A program made the translations under genes and the position numbers. Source: Actinomycetaceae bacterium (GTDB lineage: Bacteria > Actinomycetota > Actinomycetes > Actinomycetales > Actinomycetaceae). From it: a DNA stretch of 64,000 nt. Positions 42,684-51,693 of this stretch are shown here, in pieces. Numbering within the stretch: the stretch's first letter is position 1; each line of letters starts with the position of its first letter. Below the pieces are notes generated by a model. That model did no database searches. It was not told where the DNA came from and saw only the letters and a list, made by a program, of their open reading frames with translations. The stretch is taken from NCBI GenBank assembly GCA_030532405.1, contig JAUNLF010000002.1:62001-126000 (forward strand), in the 5' to 3' direction.

Positions 42684-45600
42684 GTGAGTATGGTCGCGAC
42701 ACAGCAGTTCCAAAGTTTGTATCCAAACAATCCGGACGTGAATGAGCCGGACTCCGCACTGATGCGTGAACTTGCCTCCCGCCTGCACGGGCGCGTTAGA
42801 GGCGAACTGGATTTCACAACCGCCGCCAGGGCTATCTACTCCACAGACGCCGGCAACTATCGGGTCGTCCCGCAAGCCGTGTTCGCGCCCGTGGATAAGG
42901 ACGAAGCGATCCTCGCGATCAACACTGCCCGCGAACTTGGAATACCACTCACCCCGCGCGGCTCCGGCACGTCCTGCGCTGGAAACGCTATCGGTCCCGG
43001 CCTCGTGATGGACTACCACCGCCACATGAACCGCGTACTGTCAATCGACCCCGAAAACAAAACAGCAGTTGTCGAACCCGGATGCGTCGAAGGAACCCTG
43101 CAAAAAGCCGCCGCGAAATTCGGCCTGCGTTTCGGCCCCGACCCATCCACGCAAAACCGTTGCACCATCGGCGGAATGGTCGGCAACAACGCGTGCGGCC
43201 CGCACGCAACCGCGTGGGGTAAGACCTCCGAAAACGTGGTCTCCCTAGAAGTAATAGACGGAACAGGACGCCACTTCGTCGCCGGCAGCGGCAACCTGTC
43301 CCAAGTTGAAGGCCTGCAAGAACTCGTCGACGCCAACCTGCAACCCATCCGCACCGAAATGGGCCGCTTCGGCCGCCAAGTATCGGGCTACTCCCTTGAA
43401 TACCTACTCGCCGAAAATGGCCGCAACCTCGCCGGAATGCTGGTTGGCTCAGAGGGAACCCTCGTATCCGTCCTCGAAATCGAAGTAAAACTTGTAGACG
43501 TGCCACGCGCGCCCGTCCTGGTCGCAATCGGATACCCCGACATGGTCGCCGCCGGACACGACGTGCCCGCAATTTTGAAACACAAGCCGCTCGCGGTTGA
43601 AGGCATGGACAAACGCCTAGTCGACGTCGTCCGCGTACACAAAGGCCCCGGAGCCGTTCCCGAACTTCCCTCGGGAGAAGGCTGGTTAATGTGCGAGGTC
43701 GGAGGCGCCGACCTGGACGACGCCATGCAAAAGGCGCGCGCAATGGCAGACGACGCGAACTCGGACGCGGTCGCGATCTACCCGCCCGGCGACGACGCTG
43801 CCAGACTGTGGCGAATCCGCGCTGACGGCGCCGGCCTTGGCGGGCGAACCCCCGTCGAACTCGACGCCGACGGCAACGTGACCGGAGGCAACGAACAAGC
43901 CTGGCCCGGCTGGGAAGACGCCGCCGTCCCGCCAGAAAATCTGGGCAGCTACCTGGAAGACTTCACCGCGCTCATGCGTCGCTACGAAATCAACGGCCTA
44001 CTTTACGGCCACTTTGGTGACGGGTGCGTGCACGTGCGCCTGGACATGCCGCTCGGCTCAAAGGCCGGCACCCAAAAGTCCAAAAATTTCCTAATTGAGG
44101 GCGCCAAACTACTCGGACGCTACGGCGGTTCAGTATCCGGCGAGCACGGCGATGGCCGCTCGCGTTCCGAACTCCTGCAATACATGTACAGCCCCGAAGT
44201 ACTGGAGCTGCTAGCCGCGGTGAAGCACCTGTTTGACCCGCAGAACCTCATGAACCCCGGCGTGCTCACCCGGCCGCGCGCCCTGGTTGGTGCCGCCGGA
44301 GGGCACCCCGACCACGCCGAGTTCACCAAGGCATTCGCGCCGAACCCGCTCGAAGAGGACCTAAGACGCCCTCAGGCCACAAAATATGGCGCGTCGGGAG
44401 GATTCGAATTCCACGAAGACCACGGCGACTTCACCACCGCCGTCCACCGTTGCACCGGCGTATCGAAGTGCCGCGCCGACAACACGGCTGCGGGCGGATT
44501 CATGTGCCCGTCGTATTTGGCGACGAAGAATGAAATCGACTCGACCCGCGGCCGCGCGCGAATCCTAGAAGAAATCACGAACGGTGAACTCATCGCCACG
44601 TGGGACGACCCGCGCGTTACACGCGCACTCGACCTGTGCCTGGCGTGCAAGGCGTGTTCAACCGACTGCCCGGCGGGAATCGACATGGCGAAATACCGCT
44701 CCGAGGTCATCTACCGCAAGTTCCGCGGCAAAATCCGGCCGATCTCGCACTACCTGCTGGGGCGCCTACCGCAGTGGACGCGCCTAACCGCCACGATCCC
44801 GGGCATGTCCGCGGTCGCCAACGCGGCCATGAAAGTGAAACCAATCCGCGCCGCCGCATTCAAAGTCGCAGGCATCGACCCGCGCCGGAAAATGCCGCAC
44901 CTGCAAAACCACCTATTCAACAAGTGGGCCACCAAACACACGTGCGCGAAAGCGACCGCCGACGTGCCGCGCACCGAAAGCGGCCGCAAGTACGTAGTGC
45001 TGTGGGCCGACTCGTTCAGCCAGTCGATCAACGACCAGGGTGCCCGCGACATGATCGACGTCCTCGTCGCCGCCGGATACACGCCGCTGCTACCCTCGCG
45101 CGACCTGTGCTGCGGCCTCACGTGGATCACCACCGGCCAGCTGGACGTCGCCCGCGACAAGATCGACCGCCTGGTCACCGAGCTCGCCCCCTTCGCCAAG
45201 GCCGGCATCCCCATCGTCGGCGTTGAACCGTCGTGCACCGCAGTGTTGCGCGATGACGCCCTCGATCTTGGAATTCCAAACGAGGACGTGGCCGCGGTTT
45301 CACAAGCCACGTACACGCTTGCGGAACTGTTGACCGCGCCCGCGCCAATTGGCCCCGATAAGGATGATTGGATGCCAGATTTGGAGGGCGTGGAGGTCGT
45401 TGCGCAGCCGCACTGTCACCACTACTCCGTCATGGGGTGGGACGCGGACCAGACGATTTTGACGCGTGCCGGAGCAAAACTGACGAAACTGTCGGGGTGC
45501 TGCGGGTTGGCTGGCAACTTCGGCATGGAGCAGGGCCACTACGACGTGTCGGTGAAGGTCGCGCAAAACTCGCTACTACCCGCGTTGGACGCTCACCCTG

Positions 45601-45710
45601 GAGCCATTTACCTGGCTGACGGATTCTCGTGTCGCACGCAGGCCGAACAATTGCGAGGCCGCAACGGCATGCACCTGGCGAGCCTGATCAAAAAGTTCGG
45701 TTCAAGATAA
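42684..45710 (+). CDS. FAD- and Fe-S-dependent D-2-hydroxyacid dehydrogenase (YdiJ/Dld-like)
   Basis: A 1008-residue respiratory-type dehydrogenase. The order is: FAD-binding PCMH domain (TPRGSGTSCAGNAIGPGLV), FAD-oxidase C-terminal domain with GHFGDGCVHVRL and SGEHGDGRSRSE, a Fe-S domain (CTGVSKC...CP and CLACKACSTDCPAG), and CCG-type segments (LCCGLT, SGCCGLAGNFGMEQGHYD). This is the architecture of E. coli YdiJ, a D-2-hydroxyglutarate/D-lactate-type dehydrogenase. GTG 42684 and ATG 42690 are both possible starts. It stands alone. Confidence 0.93.
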   Translation: MSMVATQQFQSLYPNNPDVNEPDSALMRELASRLHGRVRGELDFTTAARAIYSTDAGNYRVVPQAVFAPVDKDEAILAINTARELGIPLTPRGSGTSCAGNAIGPGLVMDYHRHMNRVLSIDPENKTAVVEPGCVEGTLQKAAAKFGLRFGPDPSTQNRCTIGGMVGNNACGPHATAWGKTSENVVSLEVIDGTGRHFVAGSGNLSQVEGLQELVDANLQPIRTEMGRFGRQVSGYSLEYLLAENGRNLAGMLVGSEGTLVSVLEIEVKLVDVPRAPVLVAIGYPDMVAAGHDVPAILKHKPLAVEGMDKRLVDVVRVHKGPGAVPELPSGEGWLMCEVGGADLDDAMQKARAMADDANSDAVAIYPPGDDAARLWRIRADGAGLGGRTPVELDADGNVTGGNEQAWPGWEDAAVPPENLGSYLEDFTALMRRYEINGLLYGHFGDGCVHVRLDMPLGSKAGTQKSKNFLIEGAKLLGRYGGSVSGEHGDGRSRSELLQYMYSPEVLELLAAVKHLFDPQNLMNPGVLTRPRALVGAAGGHPDHAEFTKAFAPNPLEEDLRRPQATKYGASGGFEFHEDHGDFTTAVHRCTGVSKCRADNTAAGGFMCPSYLATKNEIDSTRGRARILEEITNGELIATWDDPRVTRALDLCLACKACSTDCPAGIDMAKYRSEVIYRKFRGKIRPISHYLLGRLPQWTRLTATIPGMSAVANAAMKVKPIRAAAFKVAGIDPRRKMPHLQNHLFNKWATKHTCAKATADVPRTESGRKYVVLWADSFSQSINDQGARDMIDVLVAAGYTPLLPSRDLCCGLTWITTGQLDVARDKIDRLVTELAPFAKAGIPIVGVEPSCTAVLRDDALDLGIPNEDVAAVSQATYTLAELLTAPAPIGPDKDDWMPDLEGVEVVAQPHCHHYSVMGWDADQTILTRAGAKLTKLSGCCGLAGNFGMEQGHYDVSVKVAQNSLLPALDAHPGAIYLADGFSCRTQAEQLRGRNGMHLASLIKKFGSR

Positions 45711-45750
45711 AGAAATAGGACATTCATCCGCAATTTATTTTGTACGAGAT

Positions 45751-45790
45751 TACTTTGGGTTGCGTTCATGACACAATAGAGCCCAAAGTA
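45751..45790. promoter_or_regulatory. 9-bp inverted repeat upstream of the RAMA-like gene
   Basis: TACTTTGGG (45751-45759) and CCCAAAGTA (45782-45790) with a 22-nt spacer, ending 24 bases before ATG 45815. It may be an operator or a leader hairpin. Confidence 0.5.
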
Positions 45791-45814
45791 TCTGATCACA
45801 GGATGGGTGGAGTA

Positions 45815-47263
45815 ATGCCATTATTTGAGTTCGACGACGGTCGCCTCATCCCGGCGCAGTTTGGACGCAGTGTCCGCGACGGATTGACCGACGACATCCT
45901 CAAATCTGTGCGAGAGCAGGTGCTTGAAATTGTCGGCCGGCCACTCTTTCCGATTACGTGGCAGGATTCCGCACCCGTCGGGTCGGGCATGGATGGGGGA
46001 GCGCCCCGCCTGACCGCCCTCGACGCATCCGGACAAGTTGTATCCGTTGAGGTCGTTGAACGCCTGGATTCCACAACCATGATCGATTCGCTGTCCCGAC
46101 TTGCCGACACCGCGTCGCTTGGTTGGAACGACCTCGCGGCCGCGTACCCCGGCGGAATTCAAGGGTTCCGCATGGGTTGGGCCGAGTTCCGTGACGCGAT
46201 GCCACCTTCGCCCGCCCCCGGCCCCCGCCTAGTTTTGGTGGCCGGGTCGATTGCCGACTCCGTGCGACCGGCCCTGGATGTGTTGGCGTCCTCCGGTGTT
46301 GAAGTGCACGAGATCGCCGTTCGCGTAATGTCCAACGGCCGCAAATTCCTGGACGTTCAGGCCGTCGGCCCGCGCCTTTACGGCCACAACCCCAACCTGC
46401 TACTTGGGCGCACGTCGCAAACGCTGGAGCTTACCTCTTTTAGCTCCTCCGAAGTTGAAAGCGGCGAATCCCCAGCCCGTCACGTCAGCGATACTTCCAA
46501 ATTTGATGAATCCAACGAGGGCGTGCCTGCCGACCACCCGGTTGACGCTGAAGCCCCCGGCGCGCAGGCGTCCGAAGACGAACCCCTCGAACCCGCTTAC
46601 GAGGCCAGTGAACCTGCTTACGAACCCAGCGAACCGGTCGATGAGGACGTCGAGGCCGATAACTTTGACCAGGCTGACGACGCCGACGTAGCGACTGCAC
46701 CCGAGCAAGGTGACGTCCTTGTTAACGGGGCCGAGGCTGATCAGGTCGGCGATTTCAGCCAGGCCGAGGTTGACCAGGCCGAGGCTGACCGGGCCGAGGA
46801 CGGGCCCGCAGACGTGGAGTCGCGGGACGCTACCGAAGTTGCGCCCGTCGAAGATGGTGAAGTCGTAGACGACGGCGAAACTGCCGAGCCGGCCCAGGCT
46901 GAAGATGCGGACGCTGAGATTCCGCAGCTTCAAGAGACCGCCGAGGGCCTGCACGTGATCGGCCAGATTCTAGGGGAAGACACTCCTGTTATCTGGCAGC
47001 ACACGGAGGTTGAGCGATTCGAGGCAACCTTGACCCCCGAGGGTGAGATCCGCACGGCCAACTGGTCTACCGGAGATCCGAATGAAGCCGCCGCAATGGT
47101 TGGTGGATCCTCAAAGTACAACGGTTGGGAAGTATGGCACCTGGGCGACCAGGTGGGTCCGAGTCTACGCGAAGCGCTCGCAGAACTTAACCGCGAGATC
47201 CGCAACGAATACCAAAACGCGGGCGCGCCCCGCCGCGGCCGCCGCACCCGCCACGACGCTTAA
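45815..47263 (+). CDS. Actinobacterial hypothetical protein with RAMA-like C-terminus
   Basis: A protein of about 482 residues with three parts. The N-terminal 200 residues form a conserved-looking domain (starting PLFEFDDGRLIPAQFGRS) with VSVEVVERLDSTTMID and GPRLVLVAGS segments. A long Glu/Asp-rich, repetitive linker follows (PAYEASEP, AEVDQAEADRAED). The C-terminal 95 residues resemble the RAMA/DUF4357 fold (DPNEAAAMVGGSS then NGWEVW). RAMA domains occur in restriction-modification contexts, but no nuclease or methylase is adjacent. ATG 45815 is preferred; function is unknown. Confidence 0.65.
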   Translation: MPLFEFDDGRLIPAQFGRSVRDGLTDDILKSVREQVLEIVGRPLFPITWQDSAPVGSGMDGGAPRLTALDASGQVVSVEVVERLDSTTMIDSLSRLADTASLGWNDLAAAYPGGIQGFRMGWAEFRDAMPPSPAPGPRLVLVAGSIADSVRPALDVLASSGVEVHEIAVRVMSNGRKFLDVQAVGPRLYGHNPNLLLGRTSQTLELTSFSSSEVESGESPARHVSDTSKFDESNEGVPADHPVDAEAPGAQASEDEPLEPAYEASEPAYEPSEPVDEDVEADNFDQADDADVATAPEQGDVLVNGAEADQVGDFSQAEVDQAEADRAEDGPADVESRDATEVAPVEDGEVVDDGETAEPAQAEDADAEIPQLQETAEGLHVIGQILGEDTPVIWQHTEVERFEATLTPEGEIRTANWSTGDPNEAAAMVGGSSKYNGWEVWHLGDQVGPSLREALAELNREIRNEYQNAGAPRRGRRTRHDA

Positions 47264-47344
47264 CCCCGAGCCACTCGCAGTCGCCAGGCCGAACAGCGCG
47301 CTCGCATAGCCCGCACGGTCCGCGCCTGAAGCCAACGCCCCGAG

Positions 47345-48496
47345 TTACAGCGGGGCTAGTTGCACATCTTCGGGCACAGGAACCCGTAAATCGCGAAGTT
47401 CAGCCGGCTCCGCCCTCGTAAAATCTGCGCGACTGACAACCGCGTGACGCAACCACCCCAGCGTCGTGTGCCAAACCTGCCTGCGCACGGGCGGGATCGA
47501 CAGCGTTAGGTCGTGGACGCCGGCAATGCGGGAAATCCACACGTTATCGCCCAGCTGGGCGGCGCGTTCCGCGATCACTTTCACGTCCAAAACAGCGTCC
47601 TGGAAGCGCGCGTCAGCAGTCCACTTGTTGCCGGCGAAAGACTTCTTCGACGCCATCACCAAAATGGGGCAGTCAATGGACAGGCCGTCGGCGACTTCGC
47701 GGTGGCCTTCCGTGATGGCTGCAAGCCAGCCCGCGTAAATGCTGCGCGTCGTCTTCCACACGGGGCTGATTCCCCAGCCCGCCAGCGACGGGTCGTCCGC
47801 GAAAGCACTGTATTCGGCGGGCATCTCCCCGTCATCTTTAGTCCAGCCCAAAAGTGACCTTGAGTAAAAATCGTTCCCACCGGTCGGCAGTATGCGGCGA
47901 GGCTCGCGCGCACCAATGATTTCCACAACCTGCTGGGCGGGGAAGCGGATTACTTCCGCGGTGTGCAACTCCAGCCACGGGGAGTTGAGCCACAGTCCCG
48001 CGAGCCGCCCCGGATTGTGGTGCGCCCACAGCGTCGTCACCAGGCCGCCCGTGGAATGGCCCATGAGCACAATCGGCAGATCCTCACCAATCAGGCCGAG
48101 CGCTTCTTCAATGTCCTCTTCGTATTCAGACAGGTGCGTGACCCACCCGAACGTTTGATTCTCGCGCCAAGACCTTCCGTATTTTCGTAAATCGAGGGCG
48201 TAGAACTCGCCGCCGGCTAACGCAACTTGCCTAGCGAGCTCCCTTTGGTGGAAGTAGTCATTCCAACCGTGAATGTACAGCGTCTTAAACACGGGGGTCT
48301 CAGGCGTGCCGGCCAGCAGGTGCGGGTCCTCGGAGCGCACGTGACGCACAACGGTTGCCACGACTTCGCCCTCGTCGTCCGGTAACAACTGCAGGGCTTG
48401 AGCCTGGAAGCCGGGCCCTAAAATGTCCGGCACCCACACGCCCGCTCGCGGGATCGGGTAATCACCAAAAACAGTGGTTGGATCGACGCTGCTCAT
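47345..48496 (-). CDS. Alpha/beta hydrolase (serine aminopeptidase S33-like)
   Basis: A 383-residue cytosolic hydrolase with the nucleophile elbow GHSTGG, an HGWNDYF oxyanion-hole region and a C-terminal VHDLT His candidate. The family includes monoacylglycerol lipases and lysophospholipases. Sequence does not show the substrate. It lies 97 bases upstream of metX on the same strand, which might be read with the metYX genes only if those extend, so it is probably separate. Confidence 0.88.
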   Translation of the reverse strand: MSSVDPTTVFGDYPIPRAGVWVPDILGPGFQAQALQLLPDDEGEVVATVVRHVRSEDPHLLAGTPETPVFKTLYIHGWNDYFHQRELARQVALAGGEFYALDLRKYGRSWRENQTFGWVTHLSEYEEDIEEALGLIGEDLPIVLMGHSTGGLVTTLWAHHNPGRLAGLWLNSPWLELHTAEVIRFPAQQVVEIIGAREPRRILPTGGNDFYSRSLLGWTKDDGEMPAEYSAFADDPSLAGWGISPVWKTTRSIYAGWLAAITEGHREVADGLSIDCPILVMASKKSFAGNKWTADARFQDAVLDVKVIAERAAQLGDNVWISRIAGVHDLTLSIPPVRRQVWHTTLGWLRHAVVSRADFTRAEPAELRDLRVPVPEDVQLAPL

Positions 48497-48593
48497 TCTT
48501 CGAGTCTACGCCCCGACCGCCGGCCGCCGCCCGGTTCGTGCACTCAAACGCGAGCGCCGCCGCTTCGCGCGCCGAAACCCAGCGGTTGCAGGG

Positions 48594-49775
48594 TCATTTA
48601 GCCTCCGCGGTCTCGGGCCATTTGGCGCGCTGGCGGGGCGCTTGCAGGAAGGCGCTTAGCAGCTCGGTGGTTTGCTCGGCTTCGATTAGGAAGCCGTCGT
48701 GACCGTGGTCGGAGCGGATCTCGCGGTAAAACCCCTGGCGCACACCGGTCGCGATAGTGAGGGACTGCGACGGTGAAAACAACCTGTCCGTGTCCACAGC
48801 CACCACGAGCGTGCGCGCGCGAACCAGCGACAAAGCGGCACTGACGCCCCCGCGGTCGCGCCCAATGTCATGCGTGATCATGGCGCGACACAGCGCAACG
48901 TAAGCGCCCGCGTCGAAGCGGCGCGCAAGTTTTTGCCCGTGATAGTCCAAGTACGACTGCACGGCCAGGCGGCCTCCGGTTAGCGGATCCTCCTGCCCCT
49001 GCGGGATGCGGTCGAAGCGTTCACCCAGCTCCTCGGCACTGCGGTAAGTGGTGTGCGCGATTTGGCGGGCCAGGCCGAGCCCTTTGACCGGTCCGACCTC
49101 GCAGTCGTAGTAGTCGCCTCCGTGCCAGTGCTCATCCAGAGCGACCGCGTTCACCTGCGTGTGCGCCCACGCGGACTGGTCGGCCGTCGTCGTTGGCCCC
49201 GACGCGATGACCGCCAGGTTCACTACGCGCTGCGGCGCCATGATCGCCCATTCCAGTGCGCGTTGCCCTCCCATTGAAGCGCCCAAAACCAAGTGGAACC
49301 TGTCAATCCCCAAAGCGTCCGTCAGTCGAATCTCCGCGTTCACCTGATCGCGCGTGGACAGCACCGGAAAGCGCGACCCCCACGGCTTTCCATCCTTATG
49401 CGGCGAGGACGGACCGGTCGACCCGTGACAGCCTCCCAAAATATTCGGAGCCACCACGAAGTAGCGCCGCGTGTCAATCACCTTGCCCGGCCCAACGATC
49501 TGGCTGAACCATCCGGCGGTCTTCTGCCCGGGCGCCACGCCGCCGGTTACGTGCGCGTCCCCGGTCAGGGCGTGCAGGATCAGGACGGCGTTCGACCCGT
49601 CCTCATTCAGCTGCCCAAAAGTTTCGTAACTCATCGTCACGTCCGGCAGCACCCCACCGTTTTCCAGTCGCAACGGTCCGATGCGTTCAAACTTGCGGAA
49701 AGCCACCGGATCGCCCTCGCGCCACCCGCCGGTCACCGGTAGCGTCGCCGATAAGTCTCGCGTTTGCCTAGACAC
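48594..49775 (-). CDS. metX: Homoserine O-acetyltransferase
   Basis: Acetylates homoserine for methionine synthesis. The 393-residue alpha/beta hydrolase-fold enzyme has the nucleophile LVLGASMGGQRALEWA, the RYFVVAPNILGGCHGSTGP substrate region, and the C-terminal SDHGHDGFLIE with the catalytic His. It follows metY by 14 bases on the minus strand, so the two form a metYX operon under the structured leader at 51.2-51.4 kb. Confidence 0.97.
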   Translation of the reverse strand: MSRQTRDLSATLPVTGGWREGDPVAFRKFERIGPLRLENGGVLPDVTMSYETFGQLNEDGSNAVLILHALTGDAHVTGGVAPGQKTAGWFSQIVGPGKVIDTRRYFVVAPNILGGCHGSTGPSSPHKDGKPWGSRFPVLSTRDQVNAEIRLTDALGIDRFHLVLGASMGGQRALEWAIMAPQRVVNLAVIASGPTTTADQSAWAHTQVNAVALDEHWHGGDYYDCEVGPVKGLGLARQIAHTTYRSAEELGERFDRIPQGQEDPLTGGRLAVQSYLDYHGQKLARRFDAGAYVALCRAMITHDIGRDRGGVSAALSLVRARTLVVAVDTDRLFSPSQSLTIATGVRQGFYREIRSDHGHDGFLIEAEQTTELLSAFLQAPRQRAKWPETAEAK

Positions 49776-49789
49776 GTCCTCGCCCCCTT

Positions 49790-51193
49790 TTAAATATTTG
49801 TTTCGGAGGGCGAGCTAGCACCGGACGTGGCTTCAGAATCCGCAGAGGACCCCGCGGATACGCCACTTTCGGAGGCCGTGACCTTGGCTGCGGCTTGGAA
49901 CGCGGCGTCAAGGTCAGCGATCAGGTCGTCCGCGTGCTCGATACCAACGGAAAGTCGGATAGTGCCCTGGTCGATCCCGGCCGCGGCAAGTTCGTCCTCG
50001 GACAGCTGGGAATGAGTCGTGGAAGCCGGGTGCACGGACAGTGAACGCACGTCGCCCAGGTTCGCCACAAAGGCGAACAGCTTCAAGTTGTCCACGAACG
50101 TGCGGCCGGGCTCAAATCCGCCCTTAATCACGAAGGACAACAGCGAGGACGGGCCCTTCGGCAGGTACTTGTTCGCAAGCTCGTGGTAGGGCGAGGACTC
50201 CAAACCGGCGTAGTTAACCGACTCCACCTGCGGGTGGTTTTCAAGGTAACGCGCAACTATCTGCGCGTTGTGGACGTGGCGGTCCATGCGAAGCGAGAGC
50301 GTCTCTATGCCCTGCTCGATCAAAAACGCGTTGAAGGGCGAGGCGGAAAAACCGAAATCGCGCTGGCCCTGCAGGCGGGCCTTCAAGATGAACGACACGT
50401 TCGCGCCAAACGGGCCATCTTCTCCAAGATCCTTGGCGTACACGATTCCGTTGTAGGACGCGTCGGGCTCGTTAAAGCCGGGGAAGCGCTTTGGGTCAGC
50501 CCCAAAGTCGAACTTGCCCGAATCCACGATGAACCCGCCTAGCGCCGTGCCGTGGCCTCCCAGGTACTTCGTAGCGGAGTGGACAACAATGTCGGCGCCG
50601 TGCTCGAACGGCCGACACAAGTAGGGTGTTGCCACGGTGTTGTCAACAATCAGCGGAACGCCTACCGTCTTTGCCGCGCCGGACACGGCCTCGAAATCAA
50701 GAATGTCGCCCTGCGGGTTCGGAATAGTCTCACCGTAAAACGCAACCGTCTTGTCGTCAGCCTGTTCCAGCCACTGGTCGCGGCTGCGCGGATCCTCAAC
50801 AAACCGGACCTCAACACCGAGTCGGGGTAGCGTGTGGCGGAACAGGTTAGCCGTACCGCCGTAAAGGCTCGGGGACGCCACAATATTGTTGCCTTGAGAC
50901 GCCAGGTTCAAAATCGCAAGAGTCTGCGCGGCCTGGCCCGAGGACGTGAGCAGAGCTCCGACTCCGCCCTCCAACGCGGCAATGCGCCCCTCAACGGCAT
51001 CGTTAGTGGGGTTGCCAAGGCGCGTGTAAATCGGGCCGAGCTTCTTCACTTGGAAACGGGCCTGAGCCTCTTCAACGGAGGGGAACTCAAAGGACGTGGA
51101 CTGGTAGATAGGTAGGGAGGTCGCCCCGGTTACGGGATCGGATTGACGGGCGGCGTGGATTTGCTTGGTTTCGAAAGCCCAATTTTCAGACAT
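49790..51193 (-). CDS. metY: O-acetylhomoserine sulfhydrylase
   Basis: PLP enzyme that makes homocysteine from O-acetylhomoserine and sulfide. The 467-residue protein has the PLP-lysine motif SATKYLGGHGTALGG, the SSGQAAQTLAILNLA cofactor region and a Ser/Gly/Ala-rich tail of about 35 residues beyond the normal C-terminus. The ribosome site AGGAGCT precedes ATG 51193 by about 8 nt and can be sequestered by AGCTCC in the leader (51230-51225). It is first in the metYX operon. Confidence 0.97.
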   Translation of the reverse strand: MSENWAFETKQIHAARQSDPVTGATSLPIYQSTSFEFPSVEEAQARFQVKKLGPIYTRLGNPTNDAVEGRIAALEGGVGALLTSSGQAAQTLAILNLASQGNNIVASPSLYGGTANLFRHTLPRLGVEVRFVEDPRSRDQWLEQADDKTVAFYGETIPNPQGDILDFEAVSGAAKTVGVPLIVDNTVATPYLCRPFEHGADIVVHSATKYLGGHGTALGGFIVDSGKFDFGADPKRFPGFNEPDASYNGIVYAKDLGEDGPFGANVSFILKARLQGQRDFGFSASPFNAFLIEQGIETLSLRMDRHVHNAQIVARYLENHPQVESVNYAGLESSPYHELANKYLPKGPSSLLSFVIKGGFEPGRTFVDNLKLFAFVANLGDVRSLSVHPASTTHSQLSEDELAAAGIDQGTIRLSVGIEHADDLIADLDAAFQAAAKVTASESGVSAGSSADSEATSGASSPSETNI

Positions 51194-51198
51194 TTTAA

Positions 51199-51374
51199 AG
51201 CTCCTAGATTCTTCGAAAGAGTCGGGAGCTGGGGCCTGTTCGCAACAGGTAGCGCCAAATGCATTGATGCAAAAAGTATTAATGAATGTGCGAAGCGGCC
51301 ACCAGCTGGGTGGTCACTACTGCAGACCAGATGCCCGCTAATCGCGGTGCTGGCATGCAGTCACAGGCACATTC
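51199..51374 (-). promoter_or_regulatory. Structured metYX leader, riboswitch candidate
   Basis: Minus-strand leader with nested stems. An outer stem GAATGTGC (51374-51367) / GCACATTC (51291-51284) encloses ACTGCA (51361-51356) / TGCAGT (51324-51319), CCGC-N5-GCGG (51347-51335) and a GCC-rich hairpin (51315-51297). Downstream come CCTGTT-GCG-AACAGG (51249-51235) and AGCTCC (51230-51225) pairing with the metY ribosome site GGAGCT (51204-51199). This resembles an aptamer plus translational expression platform. I cannot match it to SAM-I, SAM-II or SAM-IV consensus sequences. Confidence 0.55.
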
Positions 51375-51562
51375 GTTTCGTCATGGTTGTAATCTAACCC
51401 GCTTCAACAAATCTTCCGAGTGTTAGTCGGGTTTATCTCACGTTCCAAGATTTCGCGGGCCTTCGCGGAGGCGTATCTGTGTTCGTCCGCGGTTTTTTAA
51501 GGGTCCGGACGTGAGGGGTGCGAGTGGGCAAAAATTGAAATCAAGAGGACACGCCGATGAAA

Positions 51563-51606
51563 AATGTTACAGATGTGGCAACTGGTAGCAATGTGACTAA
51601 TGTTGC
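51563..51606 (+). promoter_or_regulatory. 27-bp-period direct repeat upstream of the NlpC/P60 gene
   Basis: AATGTTACAGATGTGGC (51563-51579) and AATGTGACTAATGTTGC (51590-51606) share 13 of 17 positions. GT(T/G)AC-type half-sites resemble those of MtrA, which controls cell-wall hydrolase genes in actinobacteria. The rest of the gap from 51375 to 51693 holds a T-run (51491-51497) and nothing else that I recognise; no c-di-AMP riboswitch motif is visible. Confidence 0.4.
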
Positions 51607-51693
51607 GATAGGTTAGATCTCGAATTAATCAATTGGATCGGCCCATCCACAGCCGGATTCACTAGCCCATCTAAACTGGAAAGAACCAATTCA

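Noticed and set aside
42590-42817. 76-codon upstream extension of ppx
   Set aside because: The Ppx family begins at RLGVLDIG; the extension overlaps the promoter region of the dehydrogenase gene and has no family similarity that I see.
51199-51374. Known SAM-I or SAM-IV riboswitch
   Set aside because: Conserved core strings of those classes are not found, so only a generic riboswitch candidate is claimed.
51375-51693. c-di-AMP (ydaO) riboswitch before the NlpC/P60 gene
   Set aside because: Often present at such genes, but the conserved aptamer segments are not visible here.
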